The notes: a model not told the origin generated them from the sequence alone. 64,000 nucleotides of DNA from JAKAWQ01 sp963840545 (GCA_963840545.1 CAWIZE010000011.1:135855-199854), one strand, 5' to 3'. Positions 44,464 to 54,135 are shown, numbered from the stretch's first letter. Numbers and translations: made by a program.

Positions 44464-45045
44464 GTGCTCCTTTGGGTCGGGCTCGGGAATCCCGAGCCTG
44501 GCATGGTGCTCAATCGGCATAACATTGGCTTCATGGCGCTTGATGTGATTGCCGCGCGTCATGGTTTCTCCGACTGGCGGAAGCGGTTTCGTGGGTTGGT
44601 TGCCGAGGGGGTGATCGGTGGCGACAAGGTGTTGGCCTTGAAGCCGCTCACCTACATGAACCTATCGGGCGAAGCGGTGCAGGCGGCGGCGGGATTTTAC
44701 AAGCTGTCCGTGGGGGCGATCACGGTATTCCAGGACGACATCGATCTCGCTCCCGGAAAGGTGCGCGTGAAGTTGGATGGTGGCGCCGCCGGGCATAATG
44801 GCGTGCGCAGCATCGACCGGTCCTTGGGTGATCGCGGCTATTGGCGGGTGCGGCTCGGGGTTGGCCATCCCGGGGAGAAGGAGCGGGTGCTCGGCCATGT
44901 GCTCGGCGATTTCTCGCGCCAGGATCGCGAGGATTGGCTCGAGGCGTTGCTCGGGGCGATGGCGGAGCAGGCGCCGTTGCTGGTCGCGGGGCGGGCGGAA
45001 GATTTCATGTCCAAGGTGGCGGTGGCGCTGCGGGGGCCGGCCTGA
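44464..45045 (+). CDS. pth: peptidyl-tRNA hydrolase
   Basis: The 193-aa protein begins at GTG and has GLGNPEPGMVLNRHNIGF (catalytic His), LKPLTYMNLSGEAVQAAAG, DDIDLAPGKVRVKLDGG and HNGVRSIDRSLGDRGYWRVR. It frees tRNA from stalled peptides. The next gene starts in the last base of its stop codon (45045). Order rplY-pth-ychF is typical of alphaproteobacteria. Confidence 0.96.
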   Translation: MLLWVGLGNPEPGMVLNRHNIGFMALDVIAARHGFSDWRKRFRGLVAEGVIGGDKVLALKPLTYMNLSGEAVQAAAGFYKLSVGAITVFQDDIDLAPGKVRVKLDGGAAGHNGVRSIDRSLGDRGYWRVRLGVGHPGEKERVLGHVLGDFSRQDREDWLEALLGAMAEQAPLLVAGRAEDFMSKVAVALRGPA

Positions 45046-46136
45046 TGGGTTTTCGTTGCGGCATCGTCGGTTTGCCCAATGTCGGCAAATCGACGCTTTT
45101 CAACGCGCTCGCCGAGACCCAGGCTGCGGCGGCGGCGAATTATCCGTTCTGCACCATCGAGCCGAACATCGGCCGGGTGGCGGTGCCGGATCCACGGCTT
45201 GACGTATTGGCGGCCATCGCGAAATCGGCACGGATCGTGCCGACGAGCCTGGAGTTCGTCGATATTGCCGGGCTGGTGCGGGGTGCGTCCAAGGGCGAAG
45301 GGCTCGGCAACCAGTTCCTCGCGCATATCCGCGAGGTCGATGCGATCGTGCATGTGCTGCGTTGCTTCGAGGATCCTGACGTGACGCATGTCGAGGGTGG
45401 GATCGATCCGTTGCGCGATGCCGAGATCGTCGAGACGGAGCTGATGCTGGCCGACCTCGACAGCCTCGAGCGGCGGCTTTCCGGGCTCGAGAAGCGGGCA
45501 CGGGGGGGCGATCGGGAGAGCCAGGCGCAGCTTGCGGTGATCGGCCCGCTTTTGGAGGCGTTGCGCGCCGGCCGGCCGGGGCGGAGCGTGGCGGGGCTGG
45601 AGGCCGAGGTCGTGCGGCGGCTGCAGCTCCTGACGGCGAAGCCGGTCGTTTATGTCTGCAATGTCGAGGAGGCGGCGGCGGCCGGCGGCAATGAATTCTC
45701 CGAGCGCGTAGCGGCGCTGGCTGAGAAGGAAGGGGCGCGGGCGATCGTCGTTTCCGCGGCGATCGAGGCCGAGATCAGCCGTTTGCCGACAGCCGAGCGG
45801 GGAGATTTTTTGGCGGGGCTCGGTCTCGCCGATGCCGGGCTCGATCGGGTCATCCGCGCCGGCTACGATTTGTTGCGGCTGATCACCTTCTTCACCGCGG
45901 GGCCGAAGGAGGCGCGTGCCTGGACGATCGAGCGCGGCACGCCGGCGCCGCGGGCGGCCGGCGTCATTCACGGCGATTTCGAGCGCGGGTTCATCGCCGC
46001 CGAGACGATCTCGTATGTGGATTATGTGGCGTGCGGCGGCGAGGCAGGCGCGCGCGAGAAGGGGCGGATGCGGGTCGAGGGGCGGGATTACGTGGTGGAG
46101 GACGGCGACGTCATGCTGTTCCGATTCAATGTTTGA
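45045..46136 (+). CDS. ychF: redox-regulated ATPase YchF
   Basis: The 363-aa OBG-type protein has the P-loop GLPNVGKSTLFNALAETQ, the NYPFCTIEPN segment, DIAGLVRGASKGEGLGNQF and the TGS domain near the end (TFFTAGPKEARAWTIERG, MRVEGRDYVVEDGDVM). It hydrolyses ATP rather than GTP and binds the ribosome under stress. Its stop abuts the stop of the convergent symporter gene. Confidence 0.97.
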   Translation: MGFRCGIVGLPNVGKSTLFNALAETQAAAAANYPFCTIEPNIGRVAVPDPRLDVLAAIAKSARIVPTSLEFVDIAGLVRGASKGEGLGNQFLAHIREVDAIVHVLRCFEDPDVTHVEGGIDPLRDAEIVETELMLADLDSLERRLSGLEKRARGGDRESQAQLAVIGPLLEALRAGRPGRSVAGLEAEVVRRLQLLTAKPVVYVCNVEEAAAAGGNEFSERVAALAEKEGARAIVVSAAIEAEISRLPTAERGDFLAGLGLADAGLDRVIRAGYDLLRLITFFTAGPKEARAWTIERGTPAPRAAGVIHGDFERGFIAAETISYVDYVACGGEAGAREKGRMRVEGRDYVVEDGDVMLFRFNV

Positions 46137-47672
46137 TTAAACGTAATCCTCTGCTCGGGTTGCGTCCTTGTGGCGGTCCGAGGCGACGGCGTTGAAGAGC
46201 GCGGAGAGCACGAACGAGACGACGATGTTGATCGCCACGGACCACAGCGCGGCGTAGCCGGGGACGATCGTGCCGAAGAGGTGGATCGCGTAGATCGATC
46301 CGGCGAAGTGCAGGCTCGCGGCCATCCAGGTGCCGCTCACAATGCCGCAGATCCAGCCGATGAGGAGCGCCCAGCCGTTGAGGAAGCGGGTATAGAGGGC
46401 GATCATCACGGCCGGCAGCGTCTGGATGATCCAGATGCCGCCGAGGAGCTGGAGCTGCACGGCGTAGGTCAGCGGCAGGAAGATCACGAAGAAGAGCGCG
46501 CCGAGCTTGACGATGAGGGAGATGACTTTCGCCATCTCGGTCTCCTCGCGGTCGGTGCAGTCGGGCTTGATGAATTCCTTGTAGATGTTCCGGGTGAAGA
46601 GGTTGGCGGTGGCGATCGACATGATCGCCGCCGGAACCAGCGCGCCGATGGCGATCGCGGCGAAGGCGATGCCGGCGAACCAGGCTGGGAAGGAGGCGAG
46701 GAAGAGGGCGGGCACCGCGAAGCTCGGCCCGTATTGCTTGAAGCCGCCGGCGAATTCCGGGCTCTTCGCGACGCCGGCCGCGACCGCCATGAAGCCGAGC
46801 AGCGCCAAGAGGCCGAGGAGGAAGGAGTACGCCGGCAGCATCGCCGCGTTGCGGCGGATGACGCCGCCGGTTCGCACGCTCAGGATTCCGGTGGTCGAAT
46901 GCGGATAGAGGAAGAGCGCGAGGGCCGAGCCGAGCGCCAGCGTGGCGTAGGCGCTGTAGAAGCCCATGGTGGGGCCCTTGGGGGCGGGGAGGATGAGCTT
47001 GGCGGCGGGAATCGCCGCGAAGATCTTGCCGTAGCCACCGAGCTCGATCGGGACCACGATGACCGCGGCGATAACGGCGATATAGATCAGCACGTCCTTG
47101 ACCACGGCGATCATCGCCGGCGCGCGCAGCCCGCTCGTATAGGTGAAGGCGGCGAGGATCACGAAGGCAATGATCAGCGGCAGGTCGTGCAGCAGGCCGT
47201 GGCCGCCGATGCCCATCGCGCCGATGACGACCTGGATGCCGACGAGCTGGAGCGCGATGTAGGGCATCGTCGCGACGATGCCGGTGACGGCGACGGCGAG
47301 TGCCAGCCAGCCATTGCCGAACCGGCCGCGCACGAAGTCGGCGGTGGTGACGTAGCCGTGCCGGTTGCAGACCGCCCAGAGGCGCGGAAACACGACGTAG
47401 AGGATCGGGTAGATGAGGATGGTGTAGGGCACGGCGAAGAAGCCGATCGCGCCGGCGCCGTAGACCAGGGCGGGAATGGCGATGAAGGTGTAGGCGGTAT
47501 AGAGGTCGCCGCCGATCAGGAACCAGGCGACGAAGGTGCCGAAGCGGCGGCCGCCGAGGCCCCATTCATGGAGCTGGCTGAGATCGCCGCGGCGCCAACG
47601 CGCTGCCATGAAGCCCATCACGGTGATCAGCGCGAAGAGCGCCACGCAGACGACGAGGACGGTCCATCTCAT
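46137..47672 (-). CDS. sodium:solute symporter, monocarboxylate permease MctP-like
   Basis: The 511-aa protein has about 13 helices: DLSQLHEWGLGGRRFGTFVA (SSS N-terminal part), LIGGDLYTAYTFIAIPALVY, FLYPHSTTGILSVRTGGVIR and AFAAIAIGALVPAAIMSIAT. It resembles MctP of rhizobia, which imports lactate, pyruvate and related acids. A DUF3311 gene lies just upstream, as is usual for MctP-type transporters. The ATG at 47672 gives MRWTVLVVC. Confidence 0.92.
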   Translation of the reverse strand: MRWTVLVVCVALFALITVMGFMAARWRRGDLSQLHEWGLGGRRFGTFVAWFLIGGDLYTAYTFIAIPALVYGAGAIGFFAVPYTILIYPILYVVFPRLWAVCNRHGYVTTADFVRGRFGNGWLALAVAVTGIVATMPYIALQLVGIQVVIGAMGIGGHGLLHDLPLIIAFVILAAFTYTSGLRAPAMIAVVKDVLIYIAVIAAVIVVPIELGGYGKIFAAIPAAKLILPAPKGPTMGFYSAYATLALGSALALFLYPHSTTGILSVRTGGVIRRNAAMLPAYSFLLGLLALLGFMAVAAGVAKSPEFAGGFKQYGPSFAVPALFLASFPAWFAGIAFAAIAIGALVPAAIMSIATANLFTRNIYKEFIKPDCTDREETEMAKVISLIVKLGALFFVIFLPLTYAVQLQLLGGIWIIQTLPAVMIALYTRFLNGWALLIGWICGIVSGTWMAASLHFAGSIYAIHLFGTIVPGYAALWSVAINIVVSFVLSALFNAVASDRHKDATRAEDYV

Positions 47673-47698
47673 GCTCGTTCTCCCGCGGCTACGCCGGT

Positions 47699-47905
47699 CT
47701 ATCGCTCGACGAGATAGATGAAGAGCGTGAGCACCGCGGCAATCACGACCCAGAGGAGCTGGTACCAGTAATAGAAGGGGATGCCGCCGAGCGTGGGGGT
47801 GAGCGAATTGTAGCTCGAGACCCACAGCATCGCGGCGAACGGCACCAGCAGGAGAAGGCGCAGCGGGTGAGTTCGTGGCCGCCGTTCGGGCGGAAGAGCG
47901 GGCAT
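47699..47905 (-). CDS. DUF3311 family small membrane protein
   Basis: The 68-aa protein has two helices: LRLLLLVPFAAMLWVSSYNS and GIPFYYWYQLLWVVIAAVLT. It matches DUF3311, small subunits accompanying SSS-type monocarboxylate permeases. It starts 26 bp upstream of the symporter gene in the same direction. Confidence 0.9.
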   Translation of the reverse strand: MPALPPERRPRTHPLRLLLLVPFAAMLWVSSYNSLTPTLGGIPFYYWYQLLWVVIAAVLTLFIYLVER

Positions 47906-47998
47906 GATCGTTACCTCCCTGCAATCTCGATAGCGCAGCCGATTCCGCCTGTAAACCCGCCGCTTATGCAGCGATTGGGGGTGGGAGGGGCGGGTTTT

Positions 47999-48700
47999 TC
48001 AGAGCAGGGTCGCGATCAGCGCCGCCGCGCCCGCCGAGGCGCCGGCGAGAAGGAGTGCCAGCACCGGGCGCGCGAAGCGCGGCGGCGGCACCTCGGGGGG
48101 CAGGCGCTTCGCTCCGGTCAGCATCGGGCCGACGAGGTTCTGGCGCTTGAGAAGCGCGTAGGCCGCGATCGCCAGCAGGTGGAGCGCGATCGCGCCGAGC
48201 AGCGCGTCCCAGAGGATCGTGTGCAGGTCCGTGATCGCGTTCGCGATCGGCGCCGGCACGATCTCGGTGAACGGTCCTTCGTTTGCGACATCGTTGTTGG
48301 TGTAGAGCCCCGAAAGGGTTTCGCCGACCAAGAGGCCGAGCAGGACGAGCACCATCCACGCGCCGGCCGGGTTGTGCCCGACCGTCCGGTCCGGCTCGCG
48401 CCGGGCGAGGTGAAGGAGGTGGCGGACCGCGCTTGCGGGCGAGGCTGCGAAGTTGCGGAAGCGCGCGGTCTCGGCGCCGCAGAAGCCCCAGAGGATGCGA
48501 AAGATCAGTGCTGCCAGCAGCGTCTCGCCGGCGAAGGCGTGAAGGCCCATCCGATCGAGGCGCTCGCTCGCGTAGAGCGCGATGACGAGGGCCACGGCGG
48601 CCCAATGGAAGAGGCGCGTCGGCAGGTCCCACACCGCGACCCGCCGTGTCCCGGCGGCGGCGGTCGGCGAGGATCGCGGCGGAGGCATGCGGCGCATCAT
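47999..48700 (-). CDS. cytochrome b561-type membrane protein
   Basis: The 233-aa protein shows VAVWDLPTRLFHWAAVALVI (first heme His), YASERLDRMGLHAFAGETLL, RHLLHLARREPDRTVGHNPA and DLHTILWDALLGAIALHLLA (further heme His). Four to five helices fit the bacterial cytochrome b561/hydrogenase b family. It passes electrons within the inner membrane; the partner is unknown. It diverges from the LysM gene. Confidence 0.9.
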   Translation of the reverse strand: MMRRMPPPRSSPTAAAGTRRVAVWDLPTRLFHWAAVALVIALYASERLDRMGLHAFAGETLLAALIFRILWGFCGAETARFRNFAASPASAVRHLLHLARREPDRTVGHNPAGAWMVLVLLGLLVGETLSGLYTNNDVANEGPFTEIVPAPIANAITDLHTILWDALLGAIALHLLAIAAYALLKRQNLVGPMLTGAKRLPPEVPPPRFARPVLALLLAGASAGAAALIATLL

Positions 48701-48809
48701 TCGCCAGGTCGCCTCCGGGGGTAAAGCGCGAGCCGTCAGGGGAAGCTTGGGGCGGGTCCGGCGCCGGCGATCATTGCGGCTGCGAAGGGAAGGGGCTAGG
48801 ATTCATGGC

Positions 48810-49892
48810 ATGGCAGAGGGTCAAACCCAGCTCGCCCGGCATGCCGGGCGGCGGCCTCTGCTTCTGGCGGCGGTGATGCTGTTCGGCGTTGCCGCGGCGG
48901 TGGCGGTGGTGCGATGGAACGGGCTTGTCGGGCCGCCGGCCTCTCCCGGGGCCGCCCCGGAGGGTGTACCGACGGCCGCGCTCGGCACTCGGCCCACCCC
49001 GCCCTTCGTCCATCCGCGCTCGGGCGCGCCTGCCGCGCCGGCGCCTCCGAGCTTCGACGTGGTCCGCATCGACCCCTCGGGCCGTGCCGTCATGGCGGGC
49101 CGCGCTCCCGCCGGGTCGCAGGTCACGGTCACCGTGGGCGGCCCCCTGGGCAGCCGCATGGGCAGTAAAGTGATCGGGACGACCGAGAGCGATCCCGAGG
49201 GCCAGTGGGTCCTTGTGCCTGACCGGCCGCTGCCCGGCGGGGTGGCTACGCTCACGCTCTCGGCCCGGCTCCCGCACGGCCAGAGCCTCACCAGCCCCGA
49301 CCGGGTGGTGGTCGCCGTGCCCAACCATCCGGGCGAGGCGCCGCCGGTCGCCCTGCTGAGCGAGCCGACGGGAACGCCCCGGCTGATCGAGGCGCCGTCC
49401 GAAACGGGCGGTGCGTCCCCGGTCGCGCTCGACCTCCTGCAATACGGGCAGCACGGCAGGTTGCGGCTGGCCGGCCGTGCGCCCCCGAATGCCGATGTGC
49501 GGATCTATCTCGACGATCGCCTGGTCGGCGAGACGCCCGCCGACGCCGCCGGCCACTGGTCGCTCAGCCTCGCGCGGGCGATAGCCCCCGGGGCGCACCG
49601 GATCCGCCTCGATCAGATCTCGCCCGCAGGCGCGGTCGTCGCCCGCATGGCCGTGCCGTTCGACCGCCCGGCGTCCGCGCCGGCGCCGCCGGCGGCGGCC
49701 GCCGGCCGGGTGGTGGTGGTCCGGCCGGGCCAGTGCCTCTGGGTGATCGCCGAGCACGCCTATGGGAACGGCGTGCGCTACACGCTGGTCTTCCAGGCCA
49801 ACCACGACCAGATCCGCAATCCCGACCTGATCTATCCGGGCCAGGTCTTCACCCTGCCCGCCCCTCCTGCCGCGGCGGGCAAGCCTGGCTGA
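48810..49892 (+). CDS. LysM-domain envelope protein
   Basis: The 360-aa protein has an N-terminal membrane segment (about 15-36, RPLLLAAVMLFGVAAAVAVV), two immunoglobulin-like stretches (about 68-140 and 210-270, e.g. RLAGRAPPNADVRIYLDDRL) and a C-terminal LysM domain (about 300-345): VVVVRPGQCLWVIAEHAYGN and RNPDLIYPGQVFTLP. LysM binds peptidoglycan. It should sit in the periplasm anchored to the inner membrane. The ATG at 48810 gives MAEGQTQLARH. Confidence 0.9.
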   Translation: MAEGQTQLARHAGRRPLLLAAVMLFGVAAAVAVVRWNGLVGPPASPGAAPEGVPTAALGTRPTPPFVHPRSGAPAAPAPPSFDVVRIDPSGRAVMAGRAPAGSQVTVTVGGPLGSRMGSKVIGTTESDPEGQWVLVPDRPLPGGVATLTLSARLPHGQSLTSPDRVVVAVPNHPGEAPPVALLSEPTGTPRLIEAPSETGGASPVALDLLQYGQHGRLRLAGRAPPNADVRIYLDDRLVGETPADAAGHWSLSLARAIAPGAHRIRLDQISPAGAVVARMAVPFDRPASAPAPPAAAAGRVVVVRPGQCLWVIAEHAYGNGVRYTLVFQANHDQIRNPDLIYPGQVFTLPAPPAAAGKPG

Positions 49893-50016
49893 GAGCATCG
49901 GAGCGCGGAGTTTCGCGGGGCGCGGAGCGGGCGCGAAAGGCAGCGCAACTCCGACGCGCGGAGCAAAAGCGCGCAAGCCTTGCCGCGTCGATACCGAGCC
50001 CCCATAACCGCGCCGG

Positions 50017-50694
50017 ATGGCCATCGCCAACACGCTGCGCTTCGCCCCGCCGCATCCAGCCGCGCGCCCGTTCCTGATCGCGGGCGCGGTCATCTTCCTG
50101 CTCGGCCTGCTGATCGGCCACTGGCTCGCCTGGCTCGCCTTCCTCTTCATCCTCCTCTGCCTCTATTTCTTCCGCGACCCTGAGCGCGTGGCGCCGGACA
50201 TCTCCCCTGGGGCCCCGGATGTCCTGCTCGCTCCGGCCGATGGGCGTGTCCTCGAGGTGGCGCTGGCCAGCCCGCCGGCGGAGCTTGGCCTCGGCGCGGC
50301 GCCGCGCTGGCGGATCGCGACCTTCCTCTCGATCCTCGACGTGCACGTGAACCGGATTCCCGGGCCCGGCACGGTGACGCGGATCGCCTACCGGCACGGC
50401 GGATTCCTCAATGCCGCCACCCCCGAGGCCGGCGAGCGCAACGAGCGCAACGCAATCGCCATCCGCCTGCCGGACGGGCGCGAGATCGCGGTGGTGCAGA
50501 TCGCGGGGATGATCGCGCGGCGCATCGTCTGCGCCGTGCGCGAAGGCGATGCCGTCGCGGCCGGCGAGCGCTTCGGCATCATCCGCTTCGGCAGCCGCAC
50601 CGATCTCTATCTGCCGGAGGGCGTGGCGCCGCTGGCCGCGGAGGGGCAAACGATGATCGGCGGCGAGACCGTCGTCGCACGCCTGAGATCATGA
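50017..50694 (+). CDS. psd: phosphatidylserine decarboxylase
   Basis: The 225-aa protein has the short PSD type: YFFRDPERVAPDISPGAPDV, LLAPADGRVLEV, FLSILDVHVNRIPGPGTVTR and the self-cleavage motif FGSRTDLYLP (Gly192-Ser193). The Ser becomes the pyruvoyl group. It makes phosphatidylethanolamine. It overlaps pssA by ATGA (50691-50694). Confidence 0.96.
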   Translation: MAIANTLRFAPPHPAARPFLIAGAVIFLLGLLIGHWLAWLAFLFILLCLYFFRDPERVAPDISPGAPDVLLAPADGRVLEVALASPPAELGLGAAPRWRIATFLSILDVHVNRIPGPGTVTRIAYRHGGFLNAATPEAGERNERNAIAIRLPDGREIAVVQIAGMIARRIVCAVREGDAVAAGERFGIIRFGSRTDLYLPEGVAPLAAEGQTMIGGETVVARLRS

Positions 50695-51581
50695 GCGGTT
50701 CCGGCCCCGACGTCGGGAAGATCTCGCCGATCCGCCGCCTCTCGGGCCGGCTCAGGCCGCGCACCCGCCCGCGCTTCAAGGGGCCCTCCTTCAACCGCGT
50801 GGTGCCGAGCATCATGACGATGCTCGGCCTCTGCGCCGGGCTCACCGGGCTGCGCTTCGCGATCGAGCAGCATTACGGGTGGGCGGCGGTGGCGATCGTC
50901 GTCTCCGGCGGGATCGACGGCCTGGACGGCCGGCTCGCCCGCCTGCTCAAGGCCACCACGCGCTTCGGCGCCGAGTTCGACAGCCTCGCCGATTTCCTCT
51001 GCTTCGGCGTGGTGCCGGCCTTCACGATCTATCTCTGGTCGCTCGCCGAGTGGCGCGGCTTCGGCTTCGTCCCGCCCCTGCTGTTCGCGATCTGCATGGC
51101 CTTGCGCCTTGCCCGCTTCAACGCCTCGCTCGATGCCGCGCCGGCGCCGGCCTACGCCTACAACTTCTTCACCGGCGTCCCGGCACCGGCCGGCGCGGGC
51201 CTGGCACTCTTCCCCCTCTTCGTCGGGCTCGAGGGGCAATCGCTCGGCTGGCCGTGGCTGGTCGCGGCCGCCCGCTTTCCGCTCTTCGACGCCTTCGTGC
51301 TGATCGGGACCGCCAGCCTCCTGGTATCCACCCTGCCGGTCTGGAGCTTCAAGAATTTCAAGGTCCCGGCGGAATACGTGCTGCCGCTGATGGTCGGCAC
51401 CGCGGCCTTCGCCGCCTTCCTGGTCGCCGATGCCTGGGGGGCGCTGGCGATCATGGCGCTCGTCTATCTCGCGATGCTGCCGTTCAGCCGGCGCAGCTTC
51501 CATCGCCTGCGCAACGAGGCCGAGGCGATGCGCGCCCCGGAGGAACCCTCGGGCGGCGCTCAGCACGAGCGTTCGGCGTGA
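50691..51581 (+). CDS. pssA: CDP-diacylglycerol-serine O-phosphatidyltransferase
   Basis: The 296-aa membrane enzyme has the CDP-alcohol phosphotransferase motif: GIDGLDGRLARLLKAT followed by FGAEFDSLAD (D-G-x2-A-R-x8-G-x3-D-x3-D). Several helices surround it. It makes phosphatidylserine for the preceding psd. The lpxB gene follows 27 bp later. Confidence 0.96.
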   Translation: MSGSGPDVGKISPIRRLSGRLRPRTRPRFKGPSFNRVVPSIMTMLGLCAGLTGLRFAIEQHYGWAAVAIVVSGGIDGLDGRLARLLKATTRFGAEFDSLADFLCFGVVPAFTIYLWSLAEWRGFGFVPPLLFAICMALRLARFNASLDAAPAPAYAYNFFTGVPAPAGAGLALFPLFVGLEGQSLGWPWLVAAARFPLFDAFVLIGTASLLVSTLPVWSFKNFKVPAEYVLPLMVGTAAFAAFLVADAWGALAIMALVYLAMLPFSRRSFHRLRNEAEAMRAPEEPSGGAQHERSA

Positions 51582-51608
51582 CATGGGCCGAGGGGCCCAT
51601 GGGGGGGA

Positions 51609-52766
51609 GTGATCTGGCTGCTCGCCGGCGAGGCGAGCGGCGACATCCTCGGCGCCCGGCTGATGGCCGCACTCGCCCGCCTCGCGCCCGGCACCGAATT
51701 CGCCGGCGTCGGCGGGACACTGATGCAGGCGCAGGGCCTCGAGAGCCTCTTCCCGATGGAGGAGCTCTCGGTCATGGGCCTCGTCGAGGTGGTGCCGCGC
51801 CTCTTCCGCCTGCGCGGCCTGCTCAAGCGCGCCGCCGCGGACATCGCCGCGCGGCGTCCGGCGGCGGTGGTGACGATCGACAGCCCGGGCTTCGCGCTCC
51901 GCCTGCTCAGGGCGATCCGCCCGCTCGGCGTGCCGCGCGCCCACTATGTCGCGCCGCAGGCCTGGGCCTGGCGCGAGGGCCGCGTCCGGCACTTCCCCGG
52001 GCTCTGGGAGCGCCTGCTCTGCCTGCTGCCGTTCGAGCCCGCGTTCTTCGCCCGCCATGGGCTGGCCGCGACGTTCGTCGGCCATCCCGTGCTCGAATCG
52101 GGCCTCGCCGGCGGCGATGGCCGCCGTTTTCGCGCCGCGCACGGGATCTCTCCCGAAGCGCCCATTCTGCTGGTGCTGCCGGGCAGCCGCCGCGGCGAGG
52201 TCGCCCGGCATGCGTGCATCTTCGGCGCCACGCTCGCCGCCCTCCTGCCCGCCCATCCCGGCCTGCGCGTGGTGGTGCCCGCCGCGCCGGCGGTGCGCGC
52301 CATGCTGGGCGAGGCGGTGGCGGGCTGGAAGGTGGCGCCGATCATCCTCGAGACCGCGGCTTCGAGGCCCGATGCCTACGCCGCCGCGTCCGCCGCGCTC
52401 TGCAAGTCCGGCACCTCCGCGCTCGAGCTCGCCCTTGCCGGCGTGCCGATGGTCATCGCCTACCGCTTCAACCCGGTGACCGGCTTCCTCGCCCGGCGCC
52501 TCGCCAAGGTCCCGTACGCTTCGCTCGTCAACCTGCTGGCGGGACGCGAGGTGGTGCCGGAGCTCCTCCAGGAGCACTGCACCGCGGCGCGGCTCACCGC
52601 GGCGCTCGGGGCGGTGCTCGGCGATCCGCACGCTGCGGCCGCCCAGCGTGCTGCCTTCGGCCCGGTGCTGGCGAGCCTGGCGCCGGCGGCGGGCACGCCC
52701 TCGGAGGCCGCCGCCGAGGCCGTCCTCGAGATGATCGGGGCAGAAGTCCGCACCCCAACCCGATAG
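51609..52766 (+). CDS. lpxB: lipid-A-disaccharide synthase
   Basis: The 385-aa protein begins at GTG (VIWLLAGEASGDILGARLM) and shows SVMGLVEVVPRLFRLRGLLK, ARRPAAVVTIDSPGFALRLL, YVAPQAWAWREGR and LCKSGTSALELALAGVPMVI. It joins two UDP-linked glucosamine units in lipid A synthesis. It ends one base before the stop of the convergent MFS gene. Confidence 0.96.
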   Translation: MIWLLAGEASGDILGARLMAALARLAPGTEFAGVGGTLMQAQGLESLFPMEELSVMGLVEVVPRLFRLRGLLKRAAADIAARRPAAVVTIDSPGFALRLLRAIRPLGVPRAHYVAPQAWAWREGRVRHFPGLWERLLCLLPFEPAFFARHGLAATFVGHPVLESGLAGGDGRRFRAAHGISPEAPILLVLPGSRRGEVARHACIFGATLAALLPAHPGLRVVVPAAPAVRAMLGEAVAGWKVAPIILETAASRPDAYAAASAALCKSGTSALELALAGVPMVIAYRFNPVTGFLARRLAKVPYASLVNLLAGREVVPELLQEHCTAARLTAALGAVLGDPHAAAAQRAAFGPVLASLAPAAGTPSEAAAEAVLEMIGAEVRTPTR

Positions 52767-52767
52767 C

Positions 52768-54132
52768 TCACCGCGCCGCCACCGTGTTCATCAGCCGCAT
52801 CATGCTGACGATGCTGGCGATCCCTGAGAAGGACGCGGCCATCATGACCGCGGTCGTCGTCCCCGCGGCACCGGCGAGGCTGAAGGCGAGCGCCACCAGC
52901 GCAGCACCCATCGTCTGCCCGAGCAGCCGCGAGGTGGACATGATCCCACTCGCCCCGCCCGTCCGCTCGCGCGGCGCGCTTTCGATCAGCGCCTTGCCGT
53001 TCGGCGACTGGAAGAAGCCGAACCCGGCGCCGCAGACCGTCATCCGCCAGGCGATGTCGAAATCGGCGGGATGGGCCGGCAGCAGTGCCAGCAGCACAAG
53101 GCCCGCCGCGAGCACCGCGAGCCCGATCCCGCCCAGGATGCCGGCGGGATAGCGATCGGCGAGCCGGCCCGCGATCGGTGCCGCGACCGCAACGGTCAGC
53201 GGCCAGGGGGTCATGAGGAATCCCGTCGCCACCTGCGTCCGGCCGAGCACGTCCTGGAAATAGAACGGCAGCGACACATAGGCCAGGCTCTGCGCCGCAA
53301 ACGAGCAGACCGCGGTTGCCGAGGAGAGGGCAAAGATCGGCCGGCGGAAGAGGTCGAGCGGCAGCATCGGCGCGGCCTGGCCGAGCGTGCGCCGCACCAG
53401 GAGCACGGCGGCGAGCGCCGCGCCCGCGAGTGCGACGATCGGCACGCTCAGGTCCTCCCCATGCCCGACGCCGTCGATCGCCACGATCAGGAGGCCGAAC
53501 ATGGCAGCGCTCAGCCCCGCCGCCGCCCAGTCGAAGGGGTGCGGGGAGCGCGGCGTCGCCGGCAGCGAGCCGAGGGCCACGAGCTGGGCCACGATCCCGA
53601 TCGGCACATTGACCGCGAAGAGCCACGGCCAGGACGCCACCGAGAGGATCGTCGAGGCGACCGTGGGTCCCACCGCCGAGGCAACCGCCACCACCAGCGC
53701 ATTCATCCCGATGCCGCGGCCGAGCAGCCGGCGCGGCATGATGAAGCGCACCAGCGCCGCATTCACGCTCATGATGCCGGAGGCGCCGAACCCCTGGACC
53801 ACGCGGACCGCGGCGAGCATCGGCAGCGAGGTCGAGAGCGCGCACGCCAGGGAGGCGAGGGTGAAGAGGAAGAGCCCGCCCTGATAGACCCGCCGATAGC
53901 CGTAGATCTCGCCAAGCGAGGCCAAGGGAAGGAGCGAGACCGTGACGGCGAGCTGATAGGCGTTCACCACCCAGATCGACGAAGCCGGGCTCGCATGCAC
54001 GTCGCGCGCGATCGTCGGCAGGGCGACATTGGCGATCGCGCCGTCGAGCACCGCCATCGAGATCGCCATGAAGACGGTCGCCAGCGCCAGCCGCCGTCGC
54101 CCCGCAGGAAGCCCCTCCTCGTCGATCGTCAA
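52768..54132 (-). CDS. MFS transporter, DHA2/EmrB-like
   Basis: The 454-aa protein has the 14-helix drug-efflux layout: VFMAISMAVLDGAIANVALP, WVVNAYQLAVTVSLLPLASL, GYRRVYQGGLFLFTLASLAC and ALSTSLPMLAAVRVVQGFGA. It is a proton antiporter of the EmrB/QacA group. The start is TTG (54132), just after the enoyl-CoA hydratase stop (3-bp gap), so it sits in an operon with the two CoA genes. Confidence 0.9.
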   Translation of the reverse strand: MTIDEEGLPAGRRRLALATVFMAISMAVLDGAIANVALPTIARDVHASPASSIWVVNAYQLAVTVSLLPLASLGEIYGYRRVYQGGLFLFTLASLACALSTSLPMLAAVRVVQGFGASGIMSVNAALVRFIMPRRLLGRGIGMNALVVAVASAVGPTVASTILSVASWPWLFAVNVPIGIVAQLVALGSLPATPRSPHPFDWAAAGLSAAMFGLLIVAIDGVGHGEDLSVPIVALAGAALAAVLLVRRTLGQAAPMLPLDLFRRPIFALSSATAVCSFAAQSLAYVSLPFYFQDVLGRTQVATGFLMTPWPLTVAVAAPIAGRLADRYPAGILGGIGLAVLAAGLVLLALLPAHPADFDIAWRMTVCGAGFGFFQSPNGKALIESAPRERTGGASGIMSTSRLLGQTMGAALVALAFSLAGAAGTTTAVMMAASFSGIASIVSMMRLMNTVAAR

Positions 54133-54135
54133 TCC

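Noticed and set aside
49905..49955. Possible hairpin after the LysM gene (GGAGTT...AACTCC)
   Set aside because: The 6-bp arms are 30 bases apart with weak internal pairing and no T-run; too weak to call.
50607..52631. Long minus-strand frame of 674 codons
   Set aside because: It is antisense to pssA and lpxB, which have clear family motifs.
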